Positions 8,179 through 16,490 of a DNA stretch of 64,000 nt are shown here, piece after piece. The notes beneath the pieces were generated by a model. It had not been told where the DNA came from. It was given only the letters and a program-made list of their open reading frames with translations, and did no database searches. This DNA is from an uncultured Clostridia bacterium (GTDB lineage Bacteria; Bacillota; Clostridia; Oscillospirales; Acutalibacteraceae): assembly GCA_937876205.1 (NCBI GenBank), contig CALEII010000032.1, positions 62,001 through 126,000 of the forward strand, in the 5' to 3' direction. The number at the start of each line of letters is the position of its first letter. Position 1 is the first letter of the stretch. A program made the translations under genes and the position numbers.

Positions 8179-8421
8179 ATGAAAACAAAAATAGTCGATA
8201 TTCAGGAATTCAATACTTCGGTGGGCATTCTCAGAATTGAAACACGTATAGCTGAGGAAAACAAATTTCGCTCCATTGCTGAAAACAAGGTGATTTTTAA
8301 CGAAGAGGAGTTGCCCAATGTAGCAGCACTTGAAGAAAAACTTGACATTTATGAATATGAATGTCTCAGAAGCGAAGTTGAAAAATTGTCCACATTGTTA
8401 GACTTGTATATGCAAGCCTAA
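8179..8421 (+). CDS. Small protein, unknown
   Basis: An 80-residue soluble acidic protein behind AGGAGG (8167-8172). The first half looks beta-rich (two strands around KIVDIQEFNTSVGILRIETR) and the second half is a helix with heptad-like leucines (LEEKLDIYEYE to KLSTLLDLYM). It is the last of three closely packed small genes, followed by a terminator at 8482. No family was recognised. Confidence 0.65.
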   Translation: MKTKIVDIQEFNTSVGILRIETRIAEENKFRSIAENKVIFNEEELPNVAALEEKLDIYEYECLRSEVEKLSTLLDLYMQA

Positions 8422-8481
8422 AGATATTTTTTATGAATCTCTTTGGCTTAATATTTTCCGTTTTGTCGGACTGAATATTTT

Positions 8482-8510
8482 ACTGCCCTCTTCCGAGGAC
8501 AGTTTTTTTT
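8482..8510 (+). terminator. Terminator after the three small genes
   Basis: ACTGCCCTC (8482-8490) pairs with GAGGACAGT (8495-8503) with one mismatch, loop TTCC, then a run of eight T. Confidence 0.75.
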
Positions 8511-8555
8511 CTGCTTATTCTCGGTGCACATTTCTCCTTAATTTGCAAATTGTTT

Positions 8556-8584
8556 TATTATCGGTGTTTTGAGTGGATTTATAC
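8556..8584 (-). promoter_or_regulatory. Third copy of the spoVT-type promoter
   Basis: GTATA (8580-8584), 17 nt, GATAATA (8556-8562) on the minus strand, same boxes and spacing as spoVT. The leader down to TAAGGAGAAATG (about 8529-8540) is retained, then homology stops and there is no spoVT-like reading frame. Confidence 0.5.
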
Positions 8585-8874
8585 TGTGTGAATTTACTTT
8601 TGAAATCAAATTTGATATAATAAATCGAAAGTGGTGATTAGTTGCCTGAAGCAATTTGCTTATCCAGTTGTATAATTCTTTTTTGTTAGTGTGTATTTGG
8701 TTTGTAAAAAACAAAATAAAAAATCTCAAACACCAAAGCTATCAGAAACTAACAGACTTTTTATGCACAACAAAGCGAACAGTATAACAATAATACTTAG
8801 TGAAATATTTCGGATGATTATGTTTTAAGATTATTTTTTTTATATAAAGAATTTATTTATAATACCATTTTGAA

Positions 8875-8903
8875 TTGACAATATTATAAGAAAAATGTAT
8901 AAT
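8875..8903 (+). promoter_or_regulatory. Consensus sigma-A promoter of the tubulin/VWA operon
   Basis: TTGACA (8875-8880), exactly 17 nt, TATAAT (8898-8903): a full consensus vegetative promoter 31 nt upstream of the first gene. It suggests constitutive housekeeping-type expression of the six-gene operon unless repressed by an unseen factor. Confidence 0.85.
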
Positions 8904-8934
8904 TAAGATAAAAATTGCGAAAGGTAGTAATTTT

Positions 8935-11067
8935 ATGATTTTCTTGCGAAAAATACTGAGTGTTCTGTGTGTGTTTGCATTATTGTTATCAATAAACAGT
9001 TTTGTTTTTTTCACCAAAGCAGAACAATCTGTAGTTCGAAATAAGAAATATGTGTCCGTTGTTTATGATGATTCCGGAAGTATGAAAAATGAGAAATGGG
9101 AATATACAAATTATGCAATGCAGTGCTTTGCTGCAATGCTTAATGATGAAGATATTCTGGATATTACATATATGAGTTCTTATAAAGACAAAAGTTTTTT
9201 GATTGATACAGTAAATCGTGATGCATCTGTTAAAAAAATAAGAGAGCATTCTGTGAGTGGCGAAACTCCTGCTGAGTCTATTGATGCTGCATTTAATACC
9301 TTAAAGAAACATATTGATACAAACGAAAATTCTCAGTATTGGCTTATTGTAATGACCGACGGGGATATGAACGGTGATGAAACAGCTGAAGAAAAAATCA
9401 ACAAGTATGCCGATGAAATAATGCCAAATAATACAAAGCCGCAAATAGTATTTATGACAATTTGTGATGTAGAAAAAAAATTTACACCTTCTTTTTCAAA
9501 GTCAAACATCAAAAGTAAAGAGGCCCTTACTGCAGATGAAGTGGTAGATGTTATTTCCGGCATTGCGTGTGATATTTCCGGACGCTATGCCGTATCTAAA
9601 GATGATATAAATTTTATTGACAATAAAACGGTGGAAATCAGAGCTGATGTTCCGCTTACGCATATTGGAATACTCGCACAACGTTCAGATGCTGTTGTTG
9701 AAAAAATTGTTGGAGCTAATAGATATGGGCTTGTTGCAGATTGCAATGTCTATGTTGAAGCTCCAGGAAAATATGCGGATGATATGGAAAAAGATGATAT
9801 TGATGCATTAAGAGGAAATGTGTCATTGTATAGCGCTCAGAACGGCAATATTCCGACAGATACATATACTGTTAGATTCACAAAAGATATCTCAGCAGAT
9901 GATCTTGTTATTATGTTTGAGCCGGCTTTTGAGCTTCGTTTGGAAGTTAGTGTAGATGGCGTTCCTGTTGACGATATCTCAGTTTTAACTGCAGAGCAAA
10001 TAATTGATATTGAAGGAAGTCTTTATGAGCTGGGAACTGATAACCGAATACTATCTTCAATGTTGCCGAACGGAATTGTTGAACAGATTGAAATGTCAGA
10101 GAATGGGAATATTGTTATTTCAGAAAATGATTTGCTGTTAGAAGATGTTGAACTAAATGGCAATGAAATAACTGTAACAGCTTCACTTGAAATACCAGGA
10201 TATTTTTCTGTGACAGATACGATCAGCTTCGATCCTATGTCAGTTGCGTTAAGTGATATGGTTGCATCAATATATTACGATGGTTCAGAACGAATGATTG
10301 ACAAAGACGGTGTGGTTGATGCAGAAAATGTCGTGTATATTACAGAGTTGGAAAACAATAAGACCGGTGTTAAGTTTACTCTGTATATTGACGGTAAACC
10401 AATTGATGCAACATATGCAAATTCTATAAAAAGCTCATTCGCAGAAGGATTAAATATTGATTTTGATAATTATGAGATTACCATTTGTGATGACGGTGGG
10501 ATAATTGTTTCACCAACAAAAACAAAACTCCCCACGTTTATATATTGGCTGATACATAAAGGTGATAGCACAATCGAAGCTACATATAGCGGAAAAACAG
10601 CTTCTGATTTGATTACATTTAAAATCGGTGATACAAAAAAGGTGATTTTTGACATTATATTATTCTTAACGTATTTATTTATATTCATTTATTTAATTTA
10701 CTGGTTGTTTTTTAAACCGCATTTCAGAAAAAACGGTTCCATAAAATTGTATATTGCGACAACTCAATACGGTGAATATCTGCAGGATTATGGAAAAACA
10801 AAGCGTGTACATTGGCTTTCTGCTTCAGGACCTTTGAATTTCTTTGGTCCCAAAGGAATGAAAAAACGTATAGGTAATTATTATGTGCGAGCTGCAAAAA
10901 CGGGATATATAATAGAAGGTGTAAAAGGAAAATCTGTGTCTACAAGTATGACATATCCTAGTCCGAGTGTAGGCATTCAGGAAAGTAAGAAAAACGCTCA
11001 TAACTTTTCAATGAATATATACGTATATGATGGCGTGAATTATTATAAAATAAGCGTTTCTCGCTGA
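8935..11067 (+). CDS. Membrane-anchored VWA-domain protein (operon gene 1)
   Basis: A 710-residue protein. Residues 5-27 form a signal peptide or anchor. A VWA domain follows at about 38-205 with an intact metal site (MIDAS): DDSGS at 45-49, the Thr of GETPAES near 111 and the Asp of TDGD near 141. About 350 residues of beta-rich extracellular sequence come next, then one strong membrane segment near 570-595 (FDIILFLTYLFIFIYLIYWL) and a cytoplasmic tail of about 115 residues. The expected topology is VWA outside and tail inside, where it could meet the tubulin-like GTPase encoded next. VWA domains bind protein partners through the metal. ATG 8935 has GAAAGG upstream. The AT-rich codon use is shared with the next five genes. 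Confidence 0.85.
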   Translation: MIFLRKILSVLCVFALLLSINSFVFFTKAEQSVVRNKKYVSVVYDDSGSMKNEKWEYTNYAMQCFAAMLNDEDILDITYMSSYKDKSFLIDTVNRDASVKKIREHSVSGETPAESIDAAFNTLKKHIDTNENSQYWLIVMTDGDMNGDETAEEKINKYADEIMPNNTKPQIVFMTICDVEKKFTPSFSKSNIKSKEALTADEVVDVISGIACDISGRYAVSKDDINFIDNKTVEIRADVPLTHIGILAQRSDAVVEKIVGANRYGLVADCNVYVEAPGKYADDMEKDDIDALRGNVSLYSAQNGNIPTDTYTVRFTKDISADDLVIMFEPAFELRLEVSVDGVPVDDISVLTAEQIIDIEGSLYELGTDNRILSSMLPNGIVEQIEMSENGNIVISENDLLLEDVELNGNEITVTASLEIPGYFSVTDTISFDPMSVALSDMVASIYYDGSERMIDKDGVVDAENVVYITELENNKTGVKFTLYIDGKPIDATYANSIKSSFAEGLNIDFDNYEITICDDGGIIVSPTKTKLPTFIYWLIHKGDSTIEATYSGKTASDLITFKIGDTKKVIFDIILFLTYLFIFIYLIYWLFFKPHFRKNGSIKLYIATTQYGEYLQDYGKTKRVHWLSASGPLNFFGPKGMKKRIGNYYVRAAKTGYIIEGVKGKSVSTSMTYPSPSVGIQESKKNAHNFSMNIYVYDGVNYYKISVSR

Positions 11068-11103
11068 TTTTAAAACTAATTGATAAAAGGAGATTTTCAT
11101 ATT

Positions 11104-14100
11104 ATGGCAAAGTTTGTTGCAAAAAAGCATTTAGTTCGTACCCCAACTTTACTTATTGGTATAGGCGGTATAGGTGGACAAATTGTCGCAGCAGTAAATG
11201 AAGCAATGTCCGATTATGATAAAAGCTGTATTAAAATGTTGGTAATGGATACGGATTCAAATGCCCTTGATAAATTTGAAAATACGGATATTCCATATAT
11301 TCAAACAAGCGAAAATATGACTGTTCAGTCATATCTTAATGCGAATGCCGACTATTTAAAGTGGTTCCCTACAGACCTGTTCATCAACGCAAAAAGTTTG
11401 ATTAACGGTGCCGGACAGATCCGTTCGGTTTCTCGTTTGGGGGCACTTGCGAGTAAGGCTGCCGGTCGGTTTTCTGAAATTCAGCTTGCCGTTGACAGTA
11501 TTTTACATAATCAGGGAGATTCGCTCAATCGTGCGGTAAGAGTGATGATTGTTGGTTCTGTAACAGGTGGTACCGGATCAGGACTTGGTATTCAGCTTCC
11601 GTTTTATATCCGTAAGGTTCTTAGGGAATCTAATGTTCCGAATGCATTGATCCGAGGTCTTTTCCTTATGCCCAGTCTTACTGAAGATGCTCAGGATACA
11701 GAAGCAAAAAAAAGAGCTGTGAATGTTAACGGTTACGCATTTCTCAAAGAACTTAATGCATTTTATCGTGCTCAGAAAGTTAATCATACTGACAATTTTC
11801 TTCGTATAGAAGAGTATATTCCCGGACTGACCGGTGATGAAAATACCGTAAGTGCTGCAGCAGCTGCTGCTATGATCCCGTATGATTTTCTCTACCTTGT
11901 TGAAAAAAGAAGTAATCAGGGAATAATTGGCGATATGCAGGAGTATATTAAGCGTTCATCTCAGATTGTAATGAATCAGCTTTTTTCTCCCATCGCTGCA
12001 AACGGATATTCTTCAGAAGATAATATGATTACTTCCATTGTTCCTGCCGGAGGTATGAATCGTTATTGTGGTGCAGGTATTTCAAATGCAATTTATCCGA
12101 AAGATGATGTTGTTCGTTATTGTACCGTGCGTTATGCAGAACAGCTTATCAGTGAATATTGGTTAAGCATTGATGATGAATTCCGCAAGCTGGATGAACA
12201 TCAGCGCCGTCTTAAAAAGACAAATCCAAGCTTATTGCCGTTGGATAAAGGAGAGACATATTGTAAAATCTTTGATGAAATGTGTGATCCTACAAAGCAT
12301 GATGTTGTCAGTGAGGTTGCAGAACTTAATAATGAACTGTCAATAACAATGACTGATGCTGACGGAAAAACCAGTACTATGCCATTGGTTGATTCCCTGA
12401 TGATTGATATTGAAAAGTTTATTGATGCAGAATTTGCATTTGCCGGTTTGTCTGCAGAAGCAGAAAGCTGTAAGATGACAGTAAGACCTACAAGCACTCC
12501 TGAAGATGTAGAGAAAAACATTTTGGAAAAAATGGAAAAGCTTCGTATATTCCAGGAGAATTCGAAAAAGAAAGTCAGTGAATTGATAACATCGACAGCA
12601 ACGGCTATTATGCCGTCTGATTTATCGCTCGCAAAAGGATATTCTCGCAACGCACAGTATAATATTTATGTTGCACTTGAAAAGAAACACCCTATCATTG
12701 CTCGTTATTCAATGTATGCGCTTCTTAAATTGCTCAAAAATGCGAAAAAATCTGTGGATGCTAAATTAAATTCACAAAAAGTATATATTTCGATTTTTGA
12801 AAAAGACTATTTTGAAGAGGGTGATAAAGACGAGAGGAAAGAGTCTCCGAAAGAGGCTTTGGATAAAACTAAAAAAGGTTGGTTATCACGACTCAGTCTG
12901 TATTCAGCCGCATACAAAAACCTTGTCACAACTTTTATTGATGATGTTGCCGGTGAAGCTACACACATTTGTGAAATGGCACATTTCTTATTGAAATCAT
13001 CTGTATACAGAATTATTATTGAACGTCTTGAAGTAATGGTTGGTTTGTATGAGGAATTTTTCAACGAACTTGCTGAGATTATGAAAGACAAAAAGAAAGA
13101 AGCAGAACGCCTTGAAAAAGGTCGTGGTGAAGGTGTTAATGAAGTTCTTGCCGGTGATAAATATATCTGTTCAAATGCAGAGTGTAAAAAATATCTGTAT
13201 GATGTTTTTATGAGTAAGGTAACAGATAAAGAACTTCAGATGTCAGATGATGTGAAAAAAGATTTCTTTGATAAAATGTTCAGCGAATATGAAGTTATGT
13301 TAGTTGAAAAGAATTCGCCTTCTGCAATTGTAACTCATATTTCATATCGTGATCTTTTTGAACAGGGTATATTGACTCCGATTACAAATCAGTTTGCAAA
13401 CGGCGGATTCAAACATCTTGATATGGGAATTCTGGATGCAATTTATTTGCAGTATCAGATAACGCATCAGGATAATACGTCTGAAAAAGACTCTGTTGAA
13501 TTCAGAGAATATTTTCATTCAATTTGTAGAAATCTTACTACCTTATCTGAGCCATATATGTTATATGATAAACAAGTCGCCGGATATCAGTCCGGAGGTA
13601 TGATTTCATATTCATGGGGATTAAATCACTCCGCTATTGCAGATTTTCAGTTGGGTGATGCAAAAGCCAGTGATATTGATGAAACAAAACTTGGCAACTT
13701 GTTTGGCTCAACATATAAAAGACCTTTGGTTGATGATTCCTTTTCACCTTATTCGATGGTTTGTTACGCAACCATATATGATCTTCGTATTGAGAATTGT
13801 ATTTCATATAAAACGAATTCTCACGTTGAACGTTGTTACGAAGAAAGATTGAATAATCTTGCGAACAGAGCTCATTTTGTACTTAACACGAACAGAGATA
13901 ATGAACTTGACATTATTCATCCTCATCTTAATCGTTATTGGCATGAGCATGCATATTTGCCGGAACTTATGGAATACGATGATGAGAAAATGTGCAATGA
14001 TATTCGTTTGGCCTTTGTGCTTGCATTAGCTCTAGACAGATGCAAATATATTGATAATTCCGTTGAATGTATTAAATGTTGGTGCTTCAGAGATAAAAAA

Positions 14101-14595
14101 GAAGGAACTGCTAACGGCAGATTGGTGCCAATATGTATTGACGGTGAAGAGCTTAAGACAAAATCAATTTTTGCATTGTACAAGGCTTTTGACAGAAATC
14201 GTGTAATAGTTAAAAATATATTGGCTTTTGCTGATGCTATGAAAGTGGAATCAAGTAACAATTGTGCATTTGGCGGCGTTACAAATGAAATTGTAATCAA
14301 ACAACCAATTGTACAAGGACTTATAAAGACAAATTCAGAAATTGGCGGATCAATTATTGATGTCATATATGAACTTTATAAGAGTTCCGCTAACCGCAAT
14401 GAGAATGAGAAAATAATATTGGCTTTGGAAAAATACATTTACGAGTATTGTCTGCATATGATGAACGGAAATGATAATAAGGCCAAGGCTTTATGTGAAG
14501 AAATTAAGAAGGAAATCGGCAAAGCTTCTAAATGTTTAAAAGATACGAAAATTTCAGAATTTTTTAAGGAAGATATCGCCGGTTTCTGTAGCTGA
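11104..14595 (+). CDS. Tubulin-like GTPase, Tubulin_2/FtsZl-1 type (operon gene 2)
   Basis: A 1163-residue protein. The N-terminal tubulin/FtsZ-fold domain shows the nucleotide loop GIGGIGGQ at residues 19-26 and the tubulin signature GSVTGGTGSG at about 151-160. Both are expected in the Tubulin_2 (FtsZl-1) group, which family literature links to VWA partners and possible membrane remodelling. The C-terminal two thirds (about 330-1163) are mostly helical, with charged coiled-coil-like stretches near 450-530 and 640-690 and no recognised domain. FtsZ itself is about 380 residues, so most of this protein is extra. The start ATG 11104 follows AAAGGAG; an upstream TTG at 11080 is unlikely. The gap to gene 1 is 36 nt. 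Predicted to polymerise with GTP; this is inference. Confidence 0.88.
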   Translation: MAKFVAKKHLVRTPTLLIGIGGIGGQIVAAVNEAMSDYDKSCIKMLVMDTDSNALDKFENTDIPYIQTSENMTVQSYLNANADYLKWFPTDLFINAKSLINGAGQIRSVSRLGALASKAAGRFSEIQLAVDSILHNQGDSLNRAVRVMIVGSVTGGTGSGLGIQLPFYIRKVLRESNVPNALIRGLFLMPSLTEDAQDTEAKKRAVNVNGYAFLKELNAFYRAQKVNHTDNFLRIEEYIPGLTGDENTVSAAAAAAMIPYDFLYLVEKRSNQGIIGDMQEYIKRSSQIVMNQLFSPIAANGYSSEDNMITSIVPAGGMNRYCGAGISNAIYPKDDVVRYCTVRYAEQLISEYWLSIDDEFRKLDEHQRRLKKTNPSLLPLDKGETYCKIFDEMCDPTKHDVVSEVAELNNELSITMTDADGKTSTMPLVDSLMIDIEKFIDAEFAFAGLSAEAESCKMTVRPTSTPEDVEKNILEKMEKLRIFQENSKKKVSELITSTATAIMPSDLSLAKGYSRNAQYNIYVALEKKHPIIARYSMYALLKLLKNAKKSVDAKLNSQKVYISIFEKDYFEEGDKDERKESPKEALDKTKKGWLSRLSLYSAAYKNLVTTFIDDVAGEATHICEMAHFLLKSSVYRIIIERLEVMVGLYEEFFNELAEIMKDKKKEAERLEKGRGEGVNEVLAGDKYICSNAECKKYLYDVFMSKVTDKELQMSDDVKKDFFDKMFSEYEVMLVEKNSPSAIVTHISYRDLFEQGILTPITNQFANGGFKHLDMGILDAIYLQYQITHQDNTSEKDSVEFREYFHSICRNLTTLSEPYMLYDKQVAGYQSGGMISYSWGLNHSAIADFQLGDAKASDIDETKLGNLFGSTYKRPLVDDSFSPYSMVCYATIYDLRIENCISYKTNSHVERCYEERLNNLANRAHFVLNTNRDNELDIIHPHLNRYWHEHAYLPELMEYDDEKMCNDIRLAFVLALALDRCKYIDNSVECIKCWCFRDKKEGTANGRLVPICIDGEELKTKSIFALYKAFDRNRVIVKNILAFADAMKVESSNNCAFGGVTNEIVIKQPIVQGLIKTNSEIGGSIIDVIYELYKSSANRNENEKIILALEKYIYEYCLHMMNGNDNKAKALCEEIKKEIGKASKCLKDTKISEFFKEDIAGFCS

Positions 14596-14610
14596 TACAA
14601 AATATATAGT

Positions 14611-14642
14611 CCTCCAATGTGTAATTTTTCGCACATTGGAGG
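14611..14642 (+). promoter_or_regulatory. Intra-operon stem-loop before gene 3
   Basis: CCTCCAATGTG (14611-14621) and its exact complement CACATTGGAGG (14632-14642), loop TAATTTTTCG. The 3' arm carries GGAGG, a strong ribosome-binding sequence that would be hidden in the stem. The functional site for gene 3 is probably AAAGGA at 14648-14652. There is no T-run after it, so it may be an mRNA processing or stability element rather than a terminator. Confidence 0.6.
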
Positions 14643-14661
14643 AGTTAAAGGATTTGTATGA

Positions 14662-16479
14662 ATGAAAGTTTTTGTTGTTAATGTTAACAATTGTTTGAAT
14701 TTCGCACAATATGAGCCGTTTTTTTATGAACACATTTATAAAAAACAGCTTGTTTTGTTGGATGAAATAAAAGATACTTGTGAATTAAATGTTACATATG
14801 AACAGATTTATTCACTGCTAAATCAACACCCTTTCACTATTGATGAGGGTGCTGTCTTTATTTTTATCTCACGCGACTTCTCTAAGGTTTTACAAGCTCA
14901 CGATTATGAACTTTATAACGATATCAATGTTTATATACATTTGACAAGAAAATTGAGCAAGAAATTTAGAGTTTATACATTCTATATTGATAAAACAAAT
15001 GCTCTTGAAGCAAGTGATGCAATATATCAACAGCTTAATATGGTTAGTGAAAAGATGGTTGCTCCATCAGAGTCTCTGAAACAGTTTTTTCTTGACCCTC
15101 CGCAACAATCAAATCAGAGTGGAAATTATAAGTATTTTTTGGCGGAAAAAATCAAAAAACTGTTATCAGCCTCTCGGGAATTTTATGAGAGTGTTTTGCT
15201 TGAGATGCCTGATGGCGATGGTGATAGTATAGCTTTTCAGAATGGCATAAATCATTATGTTTCAAAATGTAAAACAACTCTTTCTCAAATCAAACATTCA
15301 TATGCACATATTGTTCGTAATGATATTTCAGAAGATATTAGAGTTAAGCTGAAAGTTGTATACTACATAAAACATTTAGCTGATGGTGACATTGCTTTAA
15401 AAGATACTCCGGATTTTGAGAGTTTCCCTGCACCTGATTATGAATATATAAAAAGATTATTAGCAACTTATCGATCACGCCTTAGTATATGGTATCATTC
15501 TTCTTGTCCTATATCAAGCAAAGGTGCTTGTTCAGTGTGGAATTTTACGCAAAACACTATTGCAGATATGGATTATAACGGAGAAGTGAATTCAATTGTT
15601 GCTAAACAATTGAATAATCTTAATCTTGAATGTAACGGAGATAAGAGTGTAGTTGATACAGTCTTCGAGAAGCTTGATGATATAGTGTCTGAAGCGCGAG
15701 AAAAGTTAGAGCTGTTTGCACATAAACAGACAAAAGATATTTTTAATCCGGAGAACTATAAAGAAGATGGAACGGAAGAATTCCTGCTCAATGATCCTAT
15801 TATTGAAGATGAACTTGCAGAGAAAAAACAGCTTTCTGTGATGAATAACCATCATATTTACAATTTGCCTGATTTTTCTGATGAAAACAGGTTGGCTCAG
15901 GATTTAGAGATTATCAACGGCCAGATAACCCAAATATATCAAAGAATAAAAGCGTATAACAAAAAGTCATTTTTAGTGACATTCATAGTCAGTCTATGTG
16001 TCGTTGCTGTTTTGTATCTATGGGCACAAAGCAGCGTTTTTATAAAAGAACACTCTTGGATTATTTTTGCCGGATATCTGTTTGTTACTGCTTTTGGTTT
16101 TTCCTGGGGGTATTCTCTTGTTAAGAAAAAATATTTTAAACAAGTGTCTGCATTGTTGGTGGAAAGTAAGCAGTTAGTGGAGAACTATCTACAAAATTTC
16201 AAGGAAATTGCAAAAGATTTTGAAAGTAACCTTCTGGAATTCAGAAAATATTTTTGTTTAATGAAAAAACTAGAAGAAAAAGAAGAATTACGCAAAAATT
16301 ATCAGGAAAATATGAGTCGCTACTTGTGGCATATGAAAAAGGTTAATGAAATCCTTTCAAATTTGGAGTTCTTTAATTATTTTATTGGCGATGCAAAGTC
16401 TTATGAAGATAAAGTGACTCTTGAGTCTTTTGAACATGATTCTGTGCATACGGAATTTTATCATTTAAAATTGTTTTAG
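14662..16479 (+). CDS. Two-TM coiled-coil protein, unknown (operon gene 3)
   Basis: A 605-residue protein without a recognised family. Residues 1-130 look like an alpha/beta fold (starting KVFVVNVNN). The middle (150-400) is helical. Two membrane segments lie at about 437-455 and 464-482 with a short loop between them, so both large ends should be cytoplasmic. A charged, likely coiled-coil region follows (about 490-580, rich in K/E/L). The shape, a hairpin membrane anchor flanked by cytoplasmic helices, would suit a linker between membrane and a tubulin-like polymer. The ATG at 14662 is preferred over one at 14658 in another frame. It ends 11 nt before gene 4. Confidence 0.75.
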   Translation: MKVFVVNVNNCLNFAQYEPFFYEHIYKKQLVLLDEIKDTCELNVTYEQIYSLLNQHPFTIDEGAVFIFISRDFSKVLQAHDYELYNDINVYIHLTRKLSKKFRVYTFYIDKTNALEASDAIYQQLNMVSEKMVAPSESLKQFFLDPPQQSNQSGNYKYFLAEKIKKLLSASREFYESVLLEMPDGDGDSIAFQNGINHYVSKCKTTLSQIKHSYAHIVRNDISEDIRVKLKVVYYIKHLADGDIALKDTPDFESFPAPDYEYIKRLLATYRSRLSIWYHSSCPISSKGACSVWNFTQNTIADMDYNGEVNSIVAKQLNNLNLECNGDKSVVDTVFEKLDDIVSEAREKLELFAHKQTKDIFNPENYKEDGTEEFLLNDPIIEDELAEKKQLSVMNNHHIYNLPDFSDENRLAQDLEIINGQITQIYQRIKAYNKKSFLVTFIVSLCVVAVLYLWAQSSVFIKEHSWIIFAGYLFVTAFGFSWGYSLVKKKYFKQVSALLVESKQLVENYLQNFKEIAKDFESNLLEFRKYFCLMKKLEEKEELRKNYQENMSRYLWHMKKVNEILSNLEFFNYFIGDAKSYEDKVTLESFEHDSVHTEFYHLKLF

Positions 16480-16490
16480 GAGAGTAAATT

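Larger units (their letters stand above)
8422..8934. other. Intergenic stretch with a terminator, a spoVT-promoter relic and the operon promoter
   Basis: This 513-bp stretch holds the terminator at 8482-8510, a third relic of the spoVT upstream region at 8528-8600 (minus orientation), about 270 bp of AT-rich sequence in which I see no gene, and the consensus promoter at 8875-8903. An in-frame minus-strand stretch at 8538-8729 has no coding character. Confidence 0.6.

Noticed and set aside
8538..8729. 63-codon minus-strand frame
   Set aside because: It covers the relic spoVT promoter and has AT-driven composition without a ribosome site.
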